DNA of 64,000 nucleotides from Ligustrum vulgare (GCA_963555705.1 OY743190.1:33710929-33774928), one strand, 5' to 3'. Numbered from the stretch's first letter, positions 11,161 to 23,954 are shown. The notes: generated by a model not told the origin, from the letters alone. Numbers and translations are program-made.

Positions 11161-12665
11161 AAGAACTCAAATTTATTACCTAAATTTGATGATTAATTCT
11201 TGAATTGAATCTGAATCATGAACTTCCAGTTTTTTGGATTACCGCTTCCAGCTTTTAATTCCCAAACCTTCAAGTCTTCTATAGTATTTTCCAAAGTCAA
11301 GACTACACCAGTGGATGAACACCTTCTTTTAATTAAATCAAGAAGCTAATTATTGACAAGAAACTATATTTCTTTCTCTAAATTGAACTTTATGGAACAA
11401 TTATTGTATTCTTTACGGTGTTCGATCTCTAAGCACTATATAGTCTCTATTTATAGAGATTCGATGGTATCAATCCAATTACAATTAGAATTCCAATTTC
11501 AAACAAGAGTTTTAATTAAAATCAAACTATGAATTTTAATTAAAGTTCAAAATTAATTAGTCTACATTTAATTATTAGTGTAGTCACTGAACTCTATTTA
11601 CAATCACAATTAATGTTATAATCTTCATGACAATTACAATTTAGTACAAAACTTTATTGTAATTATAGTTAATCTCAAAACTTTTATACTAGTTACAATT
11701 AAGTTTCAATACTTTATGGAGCTACCACAGGGACCTGATTACACATATATTATCCAAACTCCAATAATTAGATCATGTCTTCGTTTTTTCACTAAAGACA
11801 AAATGTTGAACTCTCGGAATATATAAGATCACAGACACCAATCAATCTGTAATGCTTTCATCTAACGTTCCGTATATGTATTTTATCCTCATCCAAGATT
11901 TGGTAATTAGGTACGAGTATAAATTATCATTTTGCCCCTCTAATTATTATCACTAGCTTAAGTACCATTTTCTTCAATGATCCTATGAACCAATCAAAGA
12001 TATCAGAATTTAATCATCGCTAAACATTGAGGTTAGATTTTAACAATTCAACTGAAAACACTTAATAGTCACTCTACTCATTTTTTAGGGTGACGATTCC
12101 CGATATGAATTTATGTAGTCTACTTCGCTAATTCTCAAGCTCCCAACTTACCGAGAAATTTGACCAATCAAATTGGTCTCACCTATTGGTTAATCAAAAA
12201 ATCATTAAGTCATGAAATATATCCATAACACTTTCAATGGATTTAGATGATATACACATCAAGTGGAATTTAGTTCTAATCACGGTCATGCTATAGAATT
12301 AAGCTCGACGATTAGCCTGGTCAATACACTCAAAGTGTACTAGTGTCGCATTTAATGATTTATGTGATAAGGACAAAAATCGCAAATCCTAATATTGAAT
12401 CAATCAACACTACAACCTTCCAGTACAAGGTACAAACACTTATACATTGTTTGTGAACAAATTATTTATGATCAAAATATAAGTTGTATCACACTGTACT
12501 TCTCAATGCTAGAACCCAATTTATATTATTAGAAGTGATGATAATGCACTTCAATTCATAATCTCAATAATTAATAAGTAAATTAAATAAATAAAACCAG
12601 AATTTTTGTATCATAAAATGTTAATTTATTACAGAAAATATATTGTATGGGCACACAACCTAACA
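11127..12665 (-). repeat. 3' LTR of minus-strand copia
   Basis: Aligns along its length with 18848-20662. Examples are AATTTGATGATTAATTCTTG (about 11184 and 18970), the ATTACCGCTTCCA block, and the end CCTAACA against CCCAACA. On the minus strand it begins TGTTAGG, directly after the purine tract. Its far end is trimmed and joins the LINE tail. Confidence 0.85.
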
Positions 12666-12797
12666 AATATCCCACTTGCTCTGCAGTATATGTGTTATAT
12701 CATACAACATCATGTCTAGCTAATGCTCTAAAAACCTTAACCGACAAGCTCTTAGTAAATGAGTCTACGAGATTATCCCTAGTAACAATCTTATTGA

Positions 12798-13737
12798 CAG
12801 AGACGGATCTAGCCGGTGTCGAGCTAGCGCGGTCGATCTATTTCAGTTGCTGCATTTTTCTTTTTCTTTTTTAACTTTAAGTCGGAAATTGAGATTTAAG
12901 AATAGTTTTTTGTGAATTTGTGATTTAATTTCGGTATATGTGATTTAATTTCTCGATTTGTGAATGCATTGACGGAGCCACCATCTAAAGATTTTGAATA
13001 GGAATGGCGTAACCAATAGATTGGAGAAGATGAAGGTTGTTGGGCTTTGGCTGTGTAATCTTGGGCCTTTTTTTAATTATTTGGGCCTTTTTAAAGTGAC
13101 TCATATGATCATATCCAAATCATGCCTTAGTCCACTACACATACGGAAATAAACTCAATCCAAAGTCCCGACTCTCGTTATTTGTTTAATGGATTTAGTT
13201 CGTTAATTGTTTAATTGATATTTTTGGTTAATTTGGAGTTTTAATCGTAATTTTCAAATTTGGGAAAATGTGTAAATGTGTATATTAATTTTAAATTTTC
13301 GAGATTTGGGTTTGTGAGCTGTGGTTTATATGATTGTGAATGTGAATTGTGTTATTGAGAAAAGATTTGGATTTCAGTTGAGAAACCATTTGATTTTGAA
13401 CTGGCAAAAAATGAGCTTAAAGTGATTTGTACCATGAAAATCGAGTTTTATATTCAATTTTGTGTCAAACGTCAAAGTAGGAATTGTTTTTCTCAGATGT
13501 GGCATTTTTCACGAAATTCAGATGCAACTATATACAAATACTTATTTACTTAAACATTGTTATTTTCTGTTGGTGCAACTTATCGTTCTTGATCTTCATT
13601 AGCATGTATCTTGTAGTGTATTTTTATATTGATTGATTAATTTTTAATATTATTTAATTAAAAAAAATTCGCAATTGCGGCCGTTGACTGTCGTTGGTCA
13701 ATGGTCAACGACCACTTTAGCTCTAGATCCGTCATTT
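12798..13737. mobile_element. Non-autonomous hAT (Tip100-like) insertion
   Basis: Ends are imperfect inverted repeats: CAGAGACGGATCTAG at the left and CTAGATCCGTC at the right. They are flanked by a near-perfect 8-bp duplication (CTTATTGA at 12790-12797, CTTACTGA at 13738-13745). Removing it restores a continuous copia RNase H tail on the minus strand. No transposase frame inside. Tip100-type hATs start CAGGGGCGGA and make 8-bp duplications; the assignment rests on that. Confidence 0.75.
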
Positions 13738-16700
13738 CTTACTGACACCCACATTTCCTCCATCAACCATCTTTCTTAAGATATGATATTTATGTTTAAC
13801 ATGTTTACTCTTCTGATGACTTTGGTTCTTTAACACTTGCCACAATCTCATTGTTATCCCATTATAGTGTCAGTGGCTGTGCAAATGTAAACACCACCTC
13901 AATGTCCATTAGGATTTTTTAAGTCATACAACAATTTTAGCGGCTCCTCAAGCCATTGGAAATTATTGGTAGGATCAGCAATACATGATTGCTTGATGCT
14001 TCTCCAAAAATGCCACCATTATTAAGTGTAAACACGATCCTGATTTAGACTTGTGATAGTCTTTATCATTCTGGAAGTCTAAACCCTTATAACTCATCAG
14101 AACAAGATTTGGTTATGAGCGTATAATTTTGTGTTCTCAAGAGGTACTAAAGGATATGCTTTATGATCAATCAATGTTCTGATCTTAGGCTTAAATAGAT
14201 ATTAACTCGACCCACCAACACTGTAACAAATGTCCGGTCTATTACATAGCAAGCATGAATGTGACTAACCTAGTGTCGATGCATAAGGTATCATACTAAT
14301 ATGCTCCATCTCTTCAGGAATCTTATGGGACTGATCCTTAAAGAGTTGAATTCCATGTTTGAAAGGTAGATTACCTTCTTGGAATCTTACAAACAAAATC
14401 TGACAAGTCATTTGTCAATATATGAAGCTTGAGATAAAGCTACTAGCTTGTTCTTCAATCTTTTAAGATCTGAATACCTAGAACATGGCTATCTTCAATC
14501 TCTGAGTCCTTCATATGTAACCGTTGGGATAACCACGCTTTCGTAGATGATAATGCTTCTACACATAATTCCTAATGAGTATAATATTATCACATCAAGC
14601 ACCAGGAAAATTATAATATTTCCTTGTATCTTCTTGTAGACACAAGGCTCATCGCAGTTCTAATCAAAACCATATGTCCTAATTGTTTTTGTCGAATCTT
14701 TTATTCTAAGATCTTGGTGTCTACATCAATTCACAAAAGGGTCATTACATCCACATCATCCATTGCCTCTTTATACAAATTTGAATCATCAACTTGGAAC
14801 TAAGATTGTGGCATCATTTGGAACCATAACATTTTCGTTAATGTTGATATCACTATAAAGTAACTCGACTACCTTCTCGTTACCCTCAACGTTTTCTTGA
14901 TCTATGAATTCAAATGATAACTCATCTCTCCCACTTATACCTTGTTGTCTAGGTATTACTGATATCTAATGTTTTTTATCTTGAGGTCGTGTTTCAGGAA
15001 TCCAGAGGGTAGAATTTCTATCACTCGTTTCTTCCAACACGAACTTACTCTTGGACGACATTCATTAATATATCTATAATCCAGGAACGTTCCATTTGTT
15101 CCAACATATACCTTCCTATCTAGAGGACTACAAAAATGATATCCCCTGATACCTTTAGGGTATCCTAGAAACATGCATATCTCTAATCTAGACACTTACT
15201 TTTTTGCATTCCCTTTTAGCACATGAGTTGGACATCCCCAAATTTGGATGTAACGCAAGATGGAGTTACACATATTCCACATTTCTACTGCATCTTGGAA
15301 ATAGACTTAGAAGGAACTAAGTTAAGAATATATCCTGATATCTCGACTGCAAATCCCCAAAATGAGATAGGTAGAGTTACGAAACTTATCATTAACTCAA
15401 CGATGTCTGTTATTATCCTATTTCTTCTTTCTAAAATGTCACTTTGTTTTTGTTTACCAGGTGCACTTAGTTAAGACACAATACTATTTTCTGTCAAGTA
15501 GTCTCTGAATTCTCCCGAGAGATATTCGCCACCTCAATTTGGTTGAGGTGCCTTAATACTCTTACCTAAATATTTCTCGATATAAGTCCAATAAATTTTT
15601 TATTTCTCAAAATTTATTTGAATTTTGAGCCATTTTGAATATAGAGTAATCATTTGTAAAGAAATACTCATAGCCCTTTCTTGCAGGTGTATTCACATGT
15701 CTACATACATCAGAATGAACTAGTTCCAAAACTTCTTTGGCACTATCTCCTTATGTCAAAAATGATATCTTGGTCATATTACCTTCTAAACAAGAATCAC
15801 AACCAGACAATGACTCGATCTTAATAAATTTGAGATGATCATCTCTTAATTAGTTTTTGTATTCTATTAAGATCGATTTGTCCAAGGTACCAGAGATATC
15901 TGCCACCAGTATGGTATGACTTTTGTTTATGGTCTATAGAAGTAACTTTTATTTTATAAATAGGATCACTCAAAAAACCTCATAATATTGAGGGTTCGAC
16001 TCCCCGGGGACGCGCCCAACCTTACCTGTGACAAAACCCTACTATGGATAGCTTTGGCACAGTAAAGGACAATCTGTGTGTTGATCGGGTAGCTTTGACA
16101 CCATCAACATATGGAATAGTTTAAAATGTAAAAACTGTTAATCAAATATTTAGCGCATAGAGAAACTTTATTTATTAAAATGTAAAGCACATTACACCGA
16201 TCTTATAGAATAACCTTATCTTATTAAACCGAAAACAGAAATCAAATTTCTACTTCATTAGCTGTACAAAATAGCAGTTTCTAAAATTCAAACGCCTACT
16301 ACTAATAAAATAAAAACTAAATACTCATTTTCTCTTTTTAAAAATATATTTCTTGTGCCAACAATGATTTTAAACTGATCTTTGTTGAGTTTTCAGTTTT
16401 CCCGAAGCTCCTGCATTGACCTACAAATATTATTAGTGGTTCCAAAATCTACATTTCAGCAATTTGTAGTATTAACCACTTAATAATACTCAATAACAAA
16501 AAAAATACCCCCACTTTTCTTTCTAGTTAATGCATCTCGCTTATCTTTCTCCCAGTGTCATTTTCAACCGCAGTTGGAACACTTGCCTCTTGGCTTTTTA
16601 TCTGCTTTGGCCTTTTATTGTTCTCATGCTTCTTATTATCTTTGTTCATCTTCTTTCCAAACTACTTTTAAGCTTGGAAATAAAGGAGCTATTAAATGAT

Positions 16701-17503
16701 GCATGAGCATAGCCATTGTTATCTTAAGATCACCTTCCAAAATTCAACTCAATTAATATATCTTCATCTTGTGTAAGTAATAGTCCATATTAAATTGTGA
16801 GTAATTTAACAACATGTCAAAATGAGTCTCCTTGATCAGTAGTTGCACCCAAAGTCTCAGCCATGTTTGAAGTTTTCAATCAGAGTCAAACTATAAAACT
16901 TAACGGGCACTCTAGATTCAATGTGAATATTCTATAAGGTATAAATGGCTTTAAAAGATCCTCCCTATTTTGTTGACCAAACATGTCTTAGAGGATTCAT
17001 GGTATGTTATACAAGGTACTCTGACATTTAAGTTTCACTGTAACACGTTTGATATTGAAACCAAAATGTAACAGCAAACTATCATATCTGCAATCACCCC
17101 CTTAGCATATGCATCCCTCTTAGACTTGTCACAAAGTCTCAGTAGGTCCATCAGGTCATCACTTAAGCACAATAATTACGTTTATATGCATAGAGGATAA
17201 ACATCAGATTATGTTTCCAATCCACATAATCTTTTCCAATTAGTTAATTTTATTATAGAGTAATGAAAAAATCGGCCAAGCGATATTTCACATAAAAAAA
17301 AAACCATTAATTGCATATTAAAATTGAGCAGTAGAGAATAATTTATCATATGATGCATGAATACACATATAGATCCATCTAACTGCAATGATGTAATGAC
17401 TATTTGATCATTGTGATCTAACAGGTCCCTCTATAGGAAAATGTCATTGCGTCCACTGATCAAGTTGGAATCCTCCCACTAGACAAATCATATCTGACAT
17501 CAA

Positions 17504-17508
<5 letters not shown>

Positions 17509-17550
<42 letters not shown>
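17509..17550. repeat. (TG)21 microsatellite
   Basis: An uninterrupted run of TG dinucleotides, preceded by ATATA, inside the copia remnant (gag side). Confidence 0.95.
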
Positions 17551-17552
<2 letters not shown>

Positions 17553-18833
17553 TAGTATCATTTTAGTTAGTCACCAAAATCATAAACGAGAGTCTCTACA
17601 GGAGGTTTGTAGATGATCTCAATTTAAGTGTATAACATTTGTCTCTATCTCTAGATAATTAAAGATAATTTTACCAACTATAGGATAATCACAAATTATA
17701 TTCTGTCTAGATGGTCTTACAAAAAAGGAATCCAATCAAGCAACATGAACTACGTTTCCCTCCTATAAGGAGTTTGTTGCATTACCGTTACAAGGAAAGA
17801 GCATTACTTTGTTTATGGATTGAGGAAAGGAGACCATGAGTTTTTATTTAAATAAATACTCTCTCCCAGTCAATGTTTTAATATAATGGATTTAAAATAA
17901 TTACTAGCTGTTCACATTAAGTAAATTAATATACAGTTCAATTATTACAATTTTTACATCTAGAAAAATGTAATCTAAATTAAATTAATCAAGGAAAAAT
18001 TGGTTTTTAATTATAGGCATCATATTCATAGTATTACAAGCGATGTCCTAAATGAATCTATATGTCATGATATCTAGAAGGATAATATTTCAAATTAATA
18101 ATTTAAAACATTCATAAAGCAATAAATTAATAGTTTATTGTGGCCCAAAAAACGACTCAAGATTAAATTAAAATTAATTGGACTCAAGCCCAATATTAAA
18201 TCTAAATCTTCAACCCAAAATTTTCCAAGGATCAAACCTTAGGGATTCAAACAACAGTATGATTTCATCACCATACTTGTAGAATTAATTTTGAAACTGA
18301 CATATCTAAACCCGACCTGATTCAAAAAAAAAAAAAAAAACTCAGATCAAAAGTCACTCACACTTTTGTATCTGCTTGTTTTTCCTACCCTAAGCAGAAT
18401 TCTGCCATGCGGTTAGATTATGCAATGAAAGCACAATTTTGCAGTTCAAGAACTCGCTACGATTTGTTTTTGGTAAGATTTTTGAATGCTTTGTCGTCTT
18501 GACCATCAATCTTCTATCAATATACAAAATCCAACAATTGAAAGAGTTAAAGAATTACATAATCCTATGTCCCGAAGGCTCACAATTTTAAATTTAATTG
18601 TAAAGAAAATAAATAAAAATAATTAAATAAATCAAGATGGTGAAGTCATAATACACATATATTGTTACAACTTGATCTAACAACTTACAACAAGGACTAG
18701 CCACAAATAATTAGATCACATCTCAAAATAATTTCAAACGTTCAATCAATATATAATAAGTTATTCCTAGACATCGCTCAGCTAAAACATGCAATAAAGA
18801 TTCAGAAATACAAGTGCGTGAATGATCTAAATT

Positions 18834-18847
18834 GTTCTGATACAAGT
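18834..18847 (-). other. Degenerate primer-binding site of the minus copia
   Basis: On the minus strand the bases after the right LTR read ACTTGTATCAGAAC, a decayed form of TGGTATCAGAGC, the initiator-Met tRNA primer site of copia elements. This fixes the right repeat as the 5' LTR. Confidence 0.6.
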
Positions 18848-20662
18848 TGTAAGAATATAGAAATAGCAATTACTTGAAATTAAAATTTCTTTAATTTAAG
18901 AAATAAGATCGTTTAGATGTTCGCGTGTATGTTATATCAAGAATAAAAGATTCAAATTTATTACCAGAATTTGATGATTAATTCTTGTATAAGATCTAAA
19001 TCACGAACTTCCGAATGTTTGATTACCGCTTCCAACTTTTAACTCCAAGAACCTTAGGCTCCAAACCTTCCAGTTAATTTTCTATGGTATTCCACAAGGT
19101 CAATACTACGTCAGTGGATGAACACATTCTTTTAATTAAATCAAGAAACTATAATTCTTTCTCTAAATTGAACTCTATGCAACAATTATTGTATTCTTTG
19201 TGGTGTTGAATCTCTAGGCACAATGTAATCTCTAGTTATATAGATGAGATAGTACCAATTCAATTACAATTAAAATTTTAAGTTCAAACAACAGTTTTAG
19301 TTAAAGCCAAAATAGGAGTTTTAATTAAAGTCCAAAGCTAATTAGTCTATATTTGGCCTCTGTTTGATAAAAGTTTTATGTTTATAAACGAAGAATTTGA
19401 TGTTTTTAAGGTAAAATATGTGATTAAAAAGTGATTTGAGAAAATATATGTAGTTAAAACGTAATTTGAAGAATGTATTGTTTATAAACAAGTTCTCAAC
19501 CAGAGGCTTAATTATTTGTGTAGTTCTTAAACTCTATTTGCAATCGCAATTAAGTTTACAATTACATGGAAGTTAAAATCAAGTTCAAAACTTTAATTGT
19601 AATTACAATTAAGCCCAAAACTTTTTATATTAGTTGCAATTAAGTCCAATACTTAGTGGAGCTACCACACGGATCTAATCGGACATATATTATCCAAACT
19701 CCAATAATTAGATCATGTCTAGTCGACTTATACCACCGAATCTAATTCTTAGTCTTTGCCTTTTCTATTCAAGGCAAAAGACTGAATTCTCGAAATATAT
19801 AAAATCACAGAAACCAATCAATATGTAATACTTTCATGTGACCTGTCGTATATGTATATTATCCTCTTTCAAGATTTGATAATTAGGTATGAGCATAAAT
19901 AACTATTTTGCCCCTCTAATTATTTTCACTAGCTTAAGTACAATTTTCTTCAACTTTCACGCGAATCAATCACATATGTTGAAATTTAGCCATTACAAAA
20001 CACTGAGCTATGAATTTAACATTCAACATAAAATACTTAAGTAGTTATTCTACCTATTTTTCAGGGCGACGATTCCTAGCTCGAATTCATCACTATAGCC
20101 ATGTTTTAAGGTCGACGTTTCCCGACATGGATTCATATTCTCTACTTCACTAATTCTAAAGCTTTCAACTCACCGAGATATTTGATCAAACAAATTGATC
20201 TTACTCATTGATGAATCAAAGAACCATTAAAGTCATGAAAAGATATACATGACACCGTCAAAGGATTTAGATGAAATACGTGGCGGTCAAGTGAATTTAA
20301 TTCTCTACACTATCATGCTATAGAATTAAATTACTTGACATGTGGTCCGTTCAATACACTACAAGTATATTAGTGTCTCACTTTTATTAATTCTGCAATA
20401 AGGACAAATAGCAAATTCGAATAGTGAATCGATCGATCAATACTACAACCTTTCCAGTACAAGGTTTCAACTCTTACACAATGATTGTGAACAAATTATT
20501 TATGATCAAAATATAAGTTGTGTCACATTGTACTTCTCAATGCAAGTATCCAACTTATATTATCAAAAGTTATCATAAAGACTTCAATTCATTAATAAAT
20601 ACAATAAATAAATAATTAAACTAGAAATTATGTATCACAAAACGTTATTTTATCACCCAACA
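18848..20662 (-). repeat. 5' LTR of minus-strand copia
   Basis: Starts TGTAAGAATA and ends CCCAACA on the plus strand, so it has TG...CA ends. It is longer than its partner mainly because of a 155-bp MITE (19355-19509) and the intact outer 80 bp. Confidence 0.85.
19355..19509. mobile_element. MITE inserted in one LTR only
   Basis: Terminal inverted repeats GGCCTCTGTTTGA and TCAACCAGAGGCTT, with an internal TTTATAAAC repeated near both ends. The partner LTR at about 11570 lacks it: the bases flanking the insert are adjacent there. It therefore jumped in after the LTR pair formed. Confidence 0.8.
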
Positions 20663-20793
20663 TGAATGTGTACTGCATCTTCATTTCTTGTATAAAGTAG
20701 TGAAGGGCGAGAATATCCTATGATAAAATTACATTAGTGCTGCCACATTTTATTGCCATCTGATTAACCAAAAATAAAATTAGCTTAAATTTA

Positions 20794-21536
20794 TGTTGGG
20801 TTATTGATTTAAATTATGGGGTTTGGATCGTAGTGGAGGTAGCCCACTAGGGGTTCTTGAGATGGCCGAGAAAGAAGGAAGTAAAAGTAAACAAAATTGG
20901 AAGAGGCGTCGCATTTCAAAGAACCAAGCAATAGCCTCTTATAATATAGGGCGATCGTGTGCTAGTCGGTTTGTAAAATATCAATAATTTTAGGTAGACA
21001 TTTTTGTAGACATTTTTAAGTGATATTGTGACATGTCACATATTCATTGGTTAGTAAAAATAACTACCCCACCACTTACTTTTTTACCACCCAATAAATG
21101 TATGACATGTCACAATGTCACTTAAAAATGTCTCCCTAAAATCACTCGTAAAATATAGGCTGAATGTGGAACCTCAAGCGATCACTTGGGTTTTTTTCCA
21201 AGCAATTGCTTGTGGGTCTGGGGTGGACCTTTGGTTTATTTCTTTCTTTATTTTTATTATTCTACTTCAACAAGGAAACATTTTGAGACACGAGTACTCG
21301 GTTTTTGGGTTGTCTTTACCTATAAATATGTGTTTAGAAGCCAACTGTAGAGTGTGGCCATTTTTTTGTGACTAAAAGAGAGAAAATTGTGAGTTGTATC
21401 TTTGTAATTTCTTGTAAACTTTTGTAGGATAAATTAAAGGGTAGAAACTTGTATTGGATAGAAAATCGTTGTTAGCGTTTTCTCTGTGATTCGTGTGATT
21501 GATATTGGCTTGGTGAGTGAGAGAAACTCTACAACA
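20794..21536 (+). mobile_element. Solo LTR with 5-bp TSD
   Basis: Starts TGTTGGGTTA and ends CTACAACA, flanked on both sides by ATTTA (20789-20793, 21537-21541). It holds a TATA box (CCTATAAATA, about 21319-21328) and a T-rich 3' part, as in a copia LTR. No internal domain follows, so it is a solo LTR left by recombination. A MITE (20982-21147) is nested in it. Confidence 0.85.
20982..21147. mobile_element. Foldback MITE nested in solo LTR (family M1, copy 1)
   Basis: Nearly the whole 166 bp folds back: ATTTTAGG(T/G)(A/G)GACATTTT and TTAAGTGATATTGTGACATGTCA on the left are mirrored on the right. It is flanked by a perfect 9-bp duplication GTAAAATAT (20973-20981, 21148-21156), the size expected for Mutator-type elements. 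Confidence 0.85.
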
Positions 21537-21541
21537 ATTTA

Positions 21542-22449
21542 TTATATAATGAAAGATTTTGACAACCCAAAATTCTGCATTATTATTTTATTTTTTTGTT
21601 TGTTTAATATTATTTTTTAAACATCAAAAATTTGTGCGGGTTACAAGGTATGGAATCATCTACTAAAGTTCGTTAAGGTAGGCCGTAATTTTGATTTGGA
21701 GTCACCCTCCAATGTAACTTAAAGGTATTGAACCGGAAGACTTGATTTTTGAATCTTCACTTTGATAAAAATGGCGTTCCTTATTTTCCTCTAAGCTATT
21801 CCAATATCTCCTCATCAAAGATAGAAAAATAAGGGTCATATCTCCGACTCTTATTTATTTGTTCAAATTATAAAAAGTTGTGGTTTAGGTTCTAGGCTTA
21901 GTCGAATTTTGTTAATTGATGTCAAGTTGTATATATCTACTAAGAATTCAAATATGATTTCACAGGGCTTTTATGGTCAAATTGTCCACCCGCAACTTGG
22001 TTGTCGATCCGGGTGGTCATTGGGTGTCAGGATTAAGGGGAGAGACACATGATCCCAGTGATCACCATAAAGTGTACACTGTAGATATTATATAATTTCT
22101 AAATGATTTCATAGATACACTTGGATATCGAAAATTTTATTTTAGTAGTATGAATTTCATTTGTCTCTACCTTTGCTTTTCAGAAAATTCTCATCAACAA
22201 TCTAATCTTCTTTTCTATCCTCTTGATGTAAACGATATCAATTGCATATTTTGGATTAGTTTCATCATATTGTTTTTGTTGAAGGGATAAAAAGGGTATA
22301 GTTTTCAAGTGAAACGATGTATTAAAACGAGTGACACAAAATATTTAAATTATAAAACCATTTTACGAAAATTAGTATTATTTATCAGAAAATCAAGATT
22401 ATGTCATGAACCAAATCATCTTTAGATCATCATCAAATGAGTCAGAATC
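21542..22449. other. Intergenic sequence without a recognised feature
   Basis: AT-rich DNA with no long frame and no end signals of a mobile element that I can define. It lies downstream (3') of the peroxidase gene. Confidence 0.5.
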
Positions 22450-22524
22450 ATGAGTCCAAGAAATTGGAATCAAAATCCTAATTCCCAATTCTTAAATGCT
22501 ACAATTTCAATCCAATTTCTATGC

Positions 22525-23502
22525 TTATTCAACATTGTTGAACATGTCGCATATTTTCCTCACCTCTCCTTTATGTCCAGTCTTCACTCCCAACACACTG
22601 AGCTTCTCCATTACCTTGGAGAAATCGCTGAAGAATAAGTTGTTATCCATGGCATATTTATTCACGATTGCTGCAGTTCTTGGATCCTTCATTAACGCAC
22701 TGTCTGAAGCTAGAATTCCCAATCCCTTCTGTAAATTCTTCATGAAATTGTTGTCGAAACGGCCAGGAGAAACCACGTCCAGAAAGGCGGCTATGTTGAG
22801 ATCGGTGGAGTAATTTGCGCAATAGCGTTTAAGGGCCCCGGCGAGCATGGGGTGCAGAGCGGGATCAGGCTTTTCCCCATAAATCCTGTTGCTGAATTCA
22901 CTGCAATGAGCGAAGCCTATAGTGTGGCCGCCGCCGGTTAATGCCACCATTTCTTGGACGCTGAAGCCCATCGATTTGAAATTTGCAATCATCTGGTTTA
23001 CGGAACTGTTAGCCCTGGAAATGTGGCCTTCAACGTGTGAAGCCTGTGAAACAAGCCCGTCTTTACGTCCTAATCGGACTTTGTAGTGTGGTCCGCCGGT
23101 CATGGTGATGAGGTTGCGTGTGGCCATGGCCAAGATGTCGGAGCAGGAGACGATGCCGGGACACTCGATCTCCACGGCGGTCTTGATCCGGGAAATGACA
23201 TCGTATGCATCACCGGCGAGAGAATGGTTGATGTCGTTATCCCTCTCAGACTTATTGGTGGCAGATGGCCTTATGAGAACAGATGCATCACAGCCATCCA
23301 CAGCACAATCGTGGAAGAAGACGCGGAGGGTGGCGGCAGCGGTGGTCGGAGACTGTGTTTGCTTGGAATGCACTATCTCCTGCACAATGCTATCAAATTT
23401 CGGGCATGTTTTAGCGTAATAATCCAATGAAAGCATGGATTGTGAACGAGGAATTGAAGACAGAGACGTGATGAACAGGAAGAACAACAATCGAAACGCC
23501 AT
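22525..23502 (-). CDS. Class III secretory peroxidase, intronless
   Basis: This 325-residue protein is a plant class III haem peroxidase that uses H2O2 to oxidise phenolic or similar substrates in the cell wall or vacuole. It has a signal peptide (about 1-22). The distal haem helix is LRVFFHDCAVDGCDASV (catalytic Arg and His, about residues 60-76), then GGPHYKVRLGRKDG, the proximal-His segment GGGHTIGFAHC (about 190-200), and the eight cysteines of the four conserved disulfides (TCP, HDC, GCD, ECP, SCS, HCS, YCA, ICD). Length is normal. It resembles the single-exon Arabidopsis peroxidase 31/41/63 group. The proximal segment reads ALTGGGH, one glycine more than the usual ALSGAH or ALSGGH. The start is the only Met before a clean signal peptide. 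A CT/GA microsatellite lies just upstream. Confidence 0.95.
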   Translation of the reverse strand: MAFRLLFFLFITSLSSIPRSQSMLSLDYYAKTCPKFDSIVQEIVHSKQTQSPTTAAATLRVFFHDCAVDGCDASVLIRPSATNKSERDNDINHSLAGDAYDVISRIKTAVEIECPGIVSCSDILAMATRNLITMTGGPHYKVRLGRKDGLVSQASHVEGHISRANSSVNQMIANFKSMGFSVQEMVALTGGGHTIGFAHCSEFSNRIYGEKPDPALHPMLAGALKRYCANYSTDLNIAAFLDVVSPGRFDNNFMKNLQKGLGILASDSALMKDPRTAAIVNKYAMDNNLFFSDFSKVMEKLSVLGVKTGHKGEVRKICDMFNNVE

Positions 23503-23513
23503 GGCTTCTTGAG

Positions 23514-23532
23514 GACAGAGAGAGAGAGAGAA
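23514..23532 (-). repeat. (GA)n/(CT)n tract in the peroxidase 5' leader
   Basis: A GAGAGAGA run starting about 12 bases upstream of the peroxidase start codon (CT-rich on the coding strand). Such CT tracts are common in plant 5' leaders; a role is inference. Confidence 0.7.
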
Positions 23533-23766
23533 CAGATCAGAAAAGACCTGCTATCTCTCGCATGTAGAGGAAAGGAAGAAGAAGATCAAAACCAGCTAAG
23601 AAGTATTACAAGAAAAAGGGCATAGAATTGAGTGTATTGAATTGATTTCTTGTGGTTAAGAGATATCTTAGGGGAACCATCCATGTTTGCTTGCTAAATA
23701 ACCATGCAAACTTAGTAATGTTTTAGAGTAGAGCATTAAATTCGGACACCGGTTGAATTTAACAAT

Positions 23767-23894
23767 AATTATTTTAGGGAGACGTTTTAATTTTAGAACA
23801 TTTTTAAATGATATTGTAATATGACACACTTTTATTGAATGATGAAAAAGTAGCTGCCCAATGAATGTGTTATCACAATGTCATCTAAAATTAT
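23767..23894. mobile_element. MITE of family M1, copy 2, upstream of peroxidase
   Basis: Shares TTTTAGGGAGAC, ATTTTTAAATGATATTGT and CAATGAATGTGTTATCACAATGTCATCTAAAA with the foldback MITE at 20982-21147, in the same order. It is diverged and has lost part of its right arm. It sits about 270 bp upstream of the peroxidase start. Confidence 0.7.
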
Positions 23895-23954
23895 CTATAA
23901 AGAATACCTCCATAGAAATACTCATTTAAGAATGTCCAAAATTTTTATGGCCAC

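Larger units (their letters stand above)
12666..18847 (-). pseudogene. Copia polyprotein remnant, minus strand
   Basis: Read on the minus strand from right to left, several copia landmarks survive. A CCHC-like piece (CSNCG, then HW) lies at about 16560. The integrase reads GGEYLSGEFRDYL (about 15490-15540), then LERRNR and PISFWGFAVE (about 15360-15440). A linker frame at 14956-15195 reads CMFLGYPKGIRGYHFCSP. The RT end reads IPYAS, then CNRPDICYSVG (about 14215-14290). The RNase H tail reads RDNLVDSFTKSL (about 12745-12785) and is split by a hAT at 12798-13737. Many stops and shifts; no long frame remains. The stretch 15990-16130 does not read as copia and is unexplained. Confidence 0.75.
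11127..20662 (-). mobile_element. Decayed Ty1/copia element on the minus strand
   Basis: Two long, diverged direct repeats (left about 11127-12665, right 18848-20662) flank 6.2 kb with copia fragments readable on the minus strand. On that strand the order is primer-site-like sequence, gag zinc knuckle, integrase, RT, RNase H and purine tract. The body carries a 940-bp hAT insertion. Both LTR copies have a TATA-like box on the minus strand (plus 11449-11458 reads TCTATTTATA). The left LTR lacks its outer ~80 bp next to the LINE, so no TSD can be seen. Confidence 0.85.

Noticed and set aside
15985..16035. GGTTCGACTCC, tRNA T-arm-like
   Set aside because: No matching anticodon arm or acceptor stem could be formed around it.
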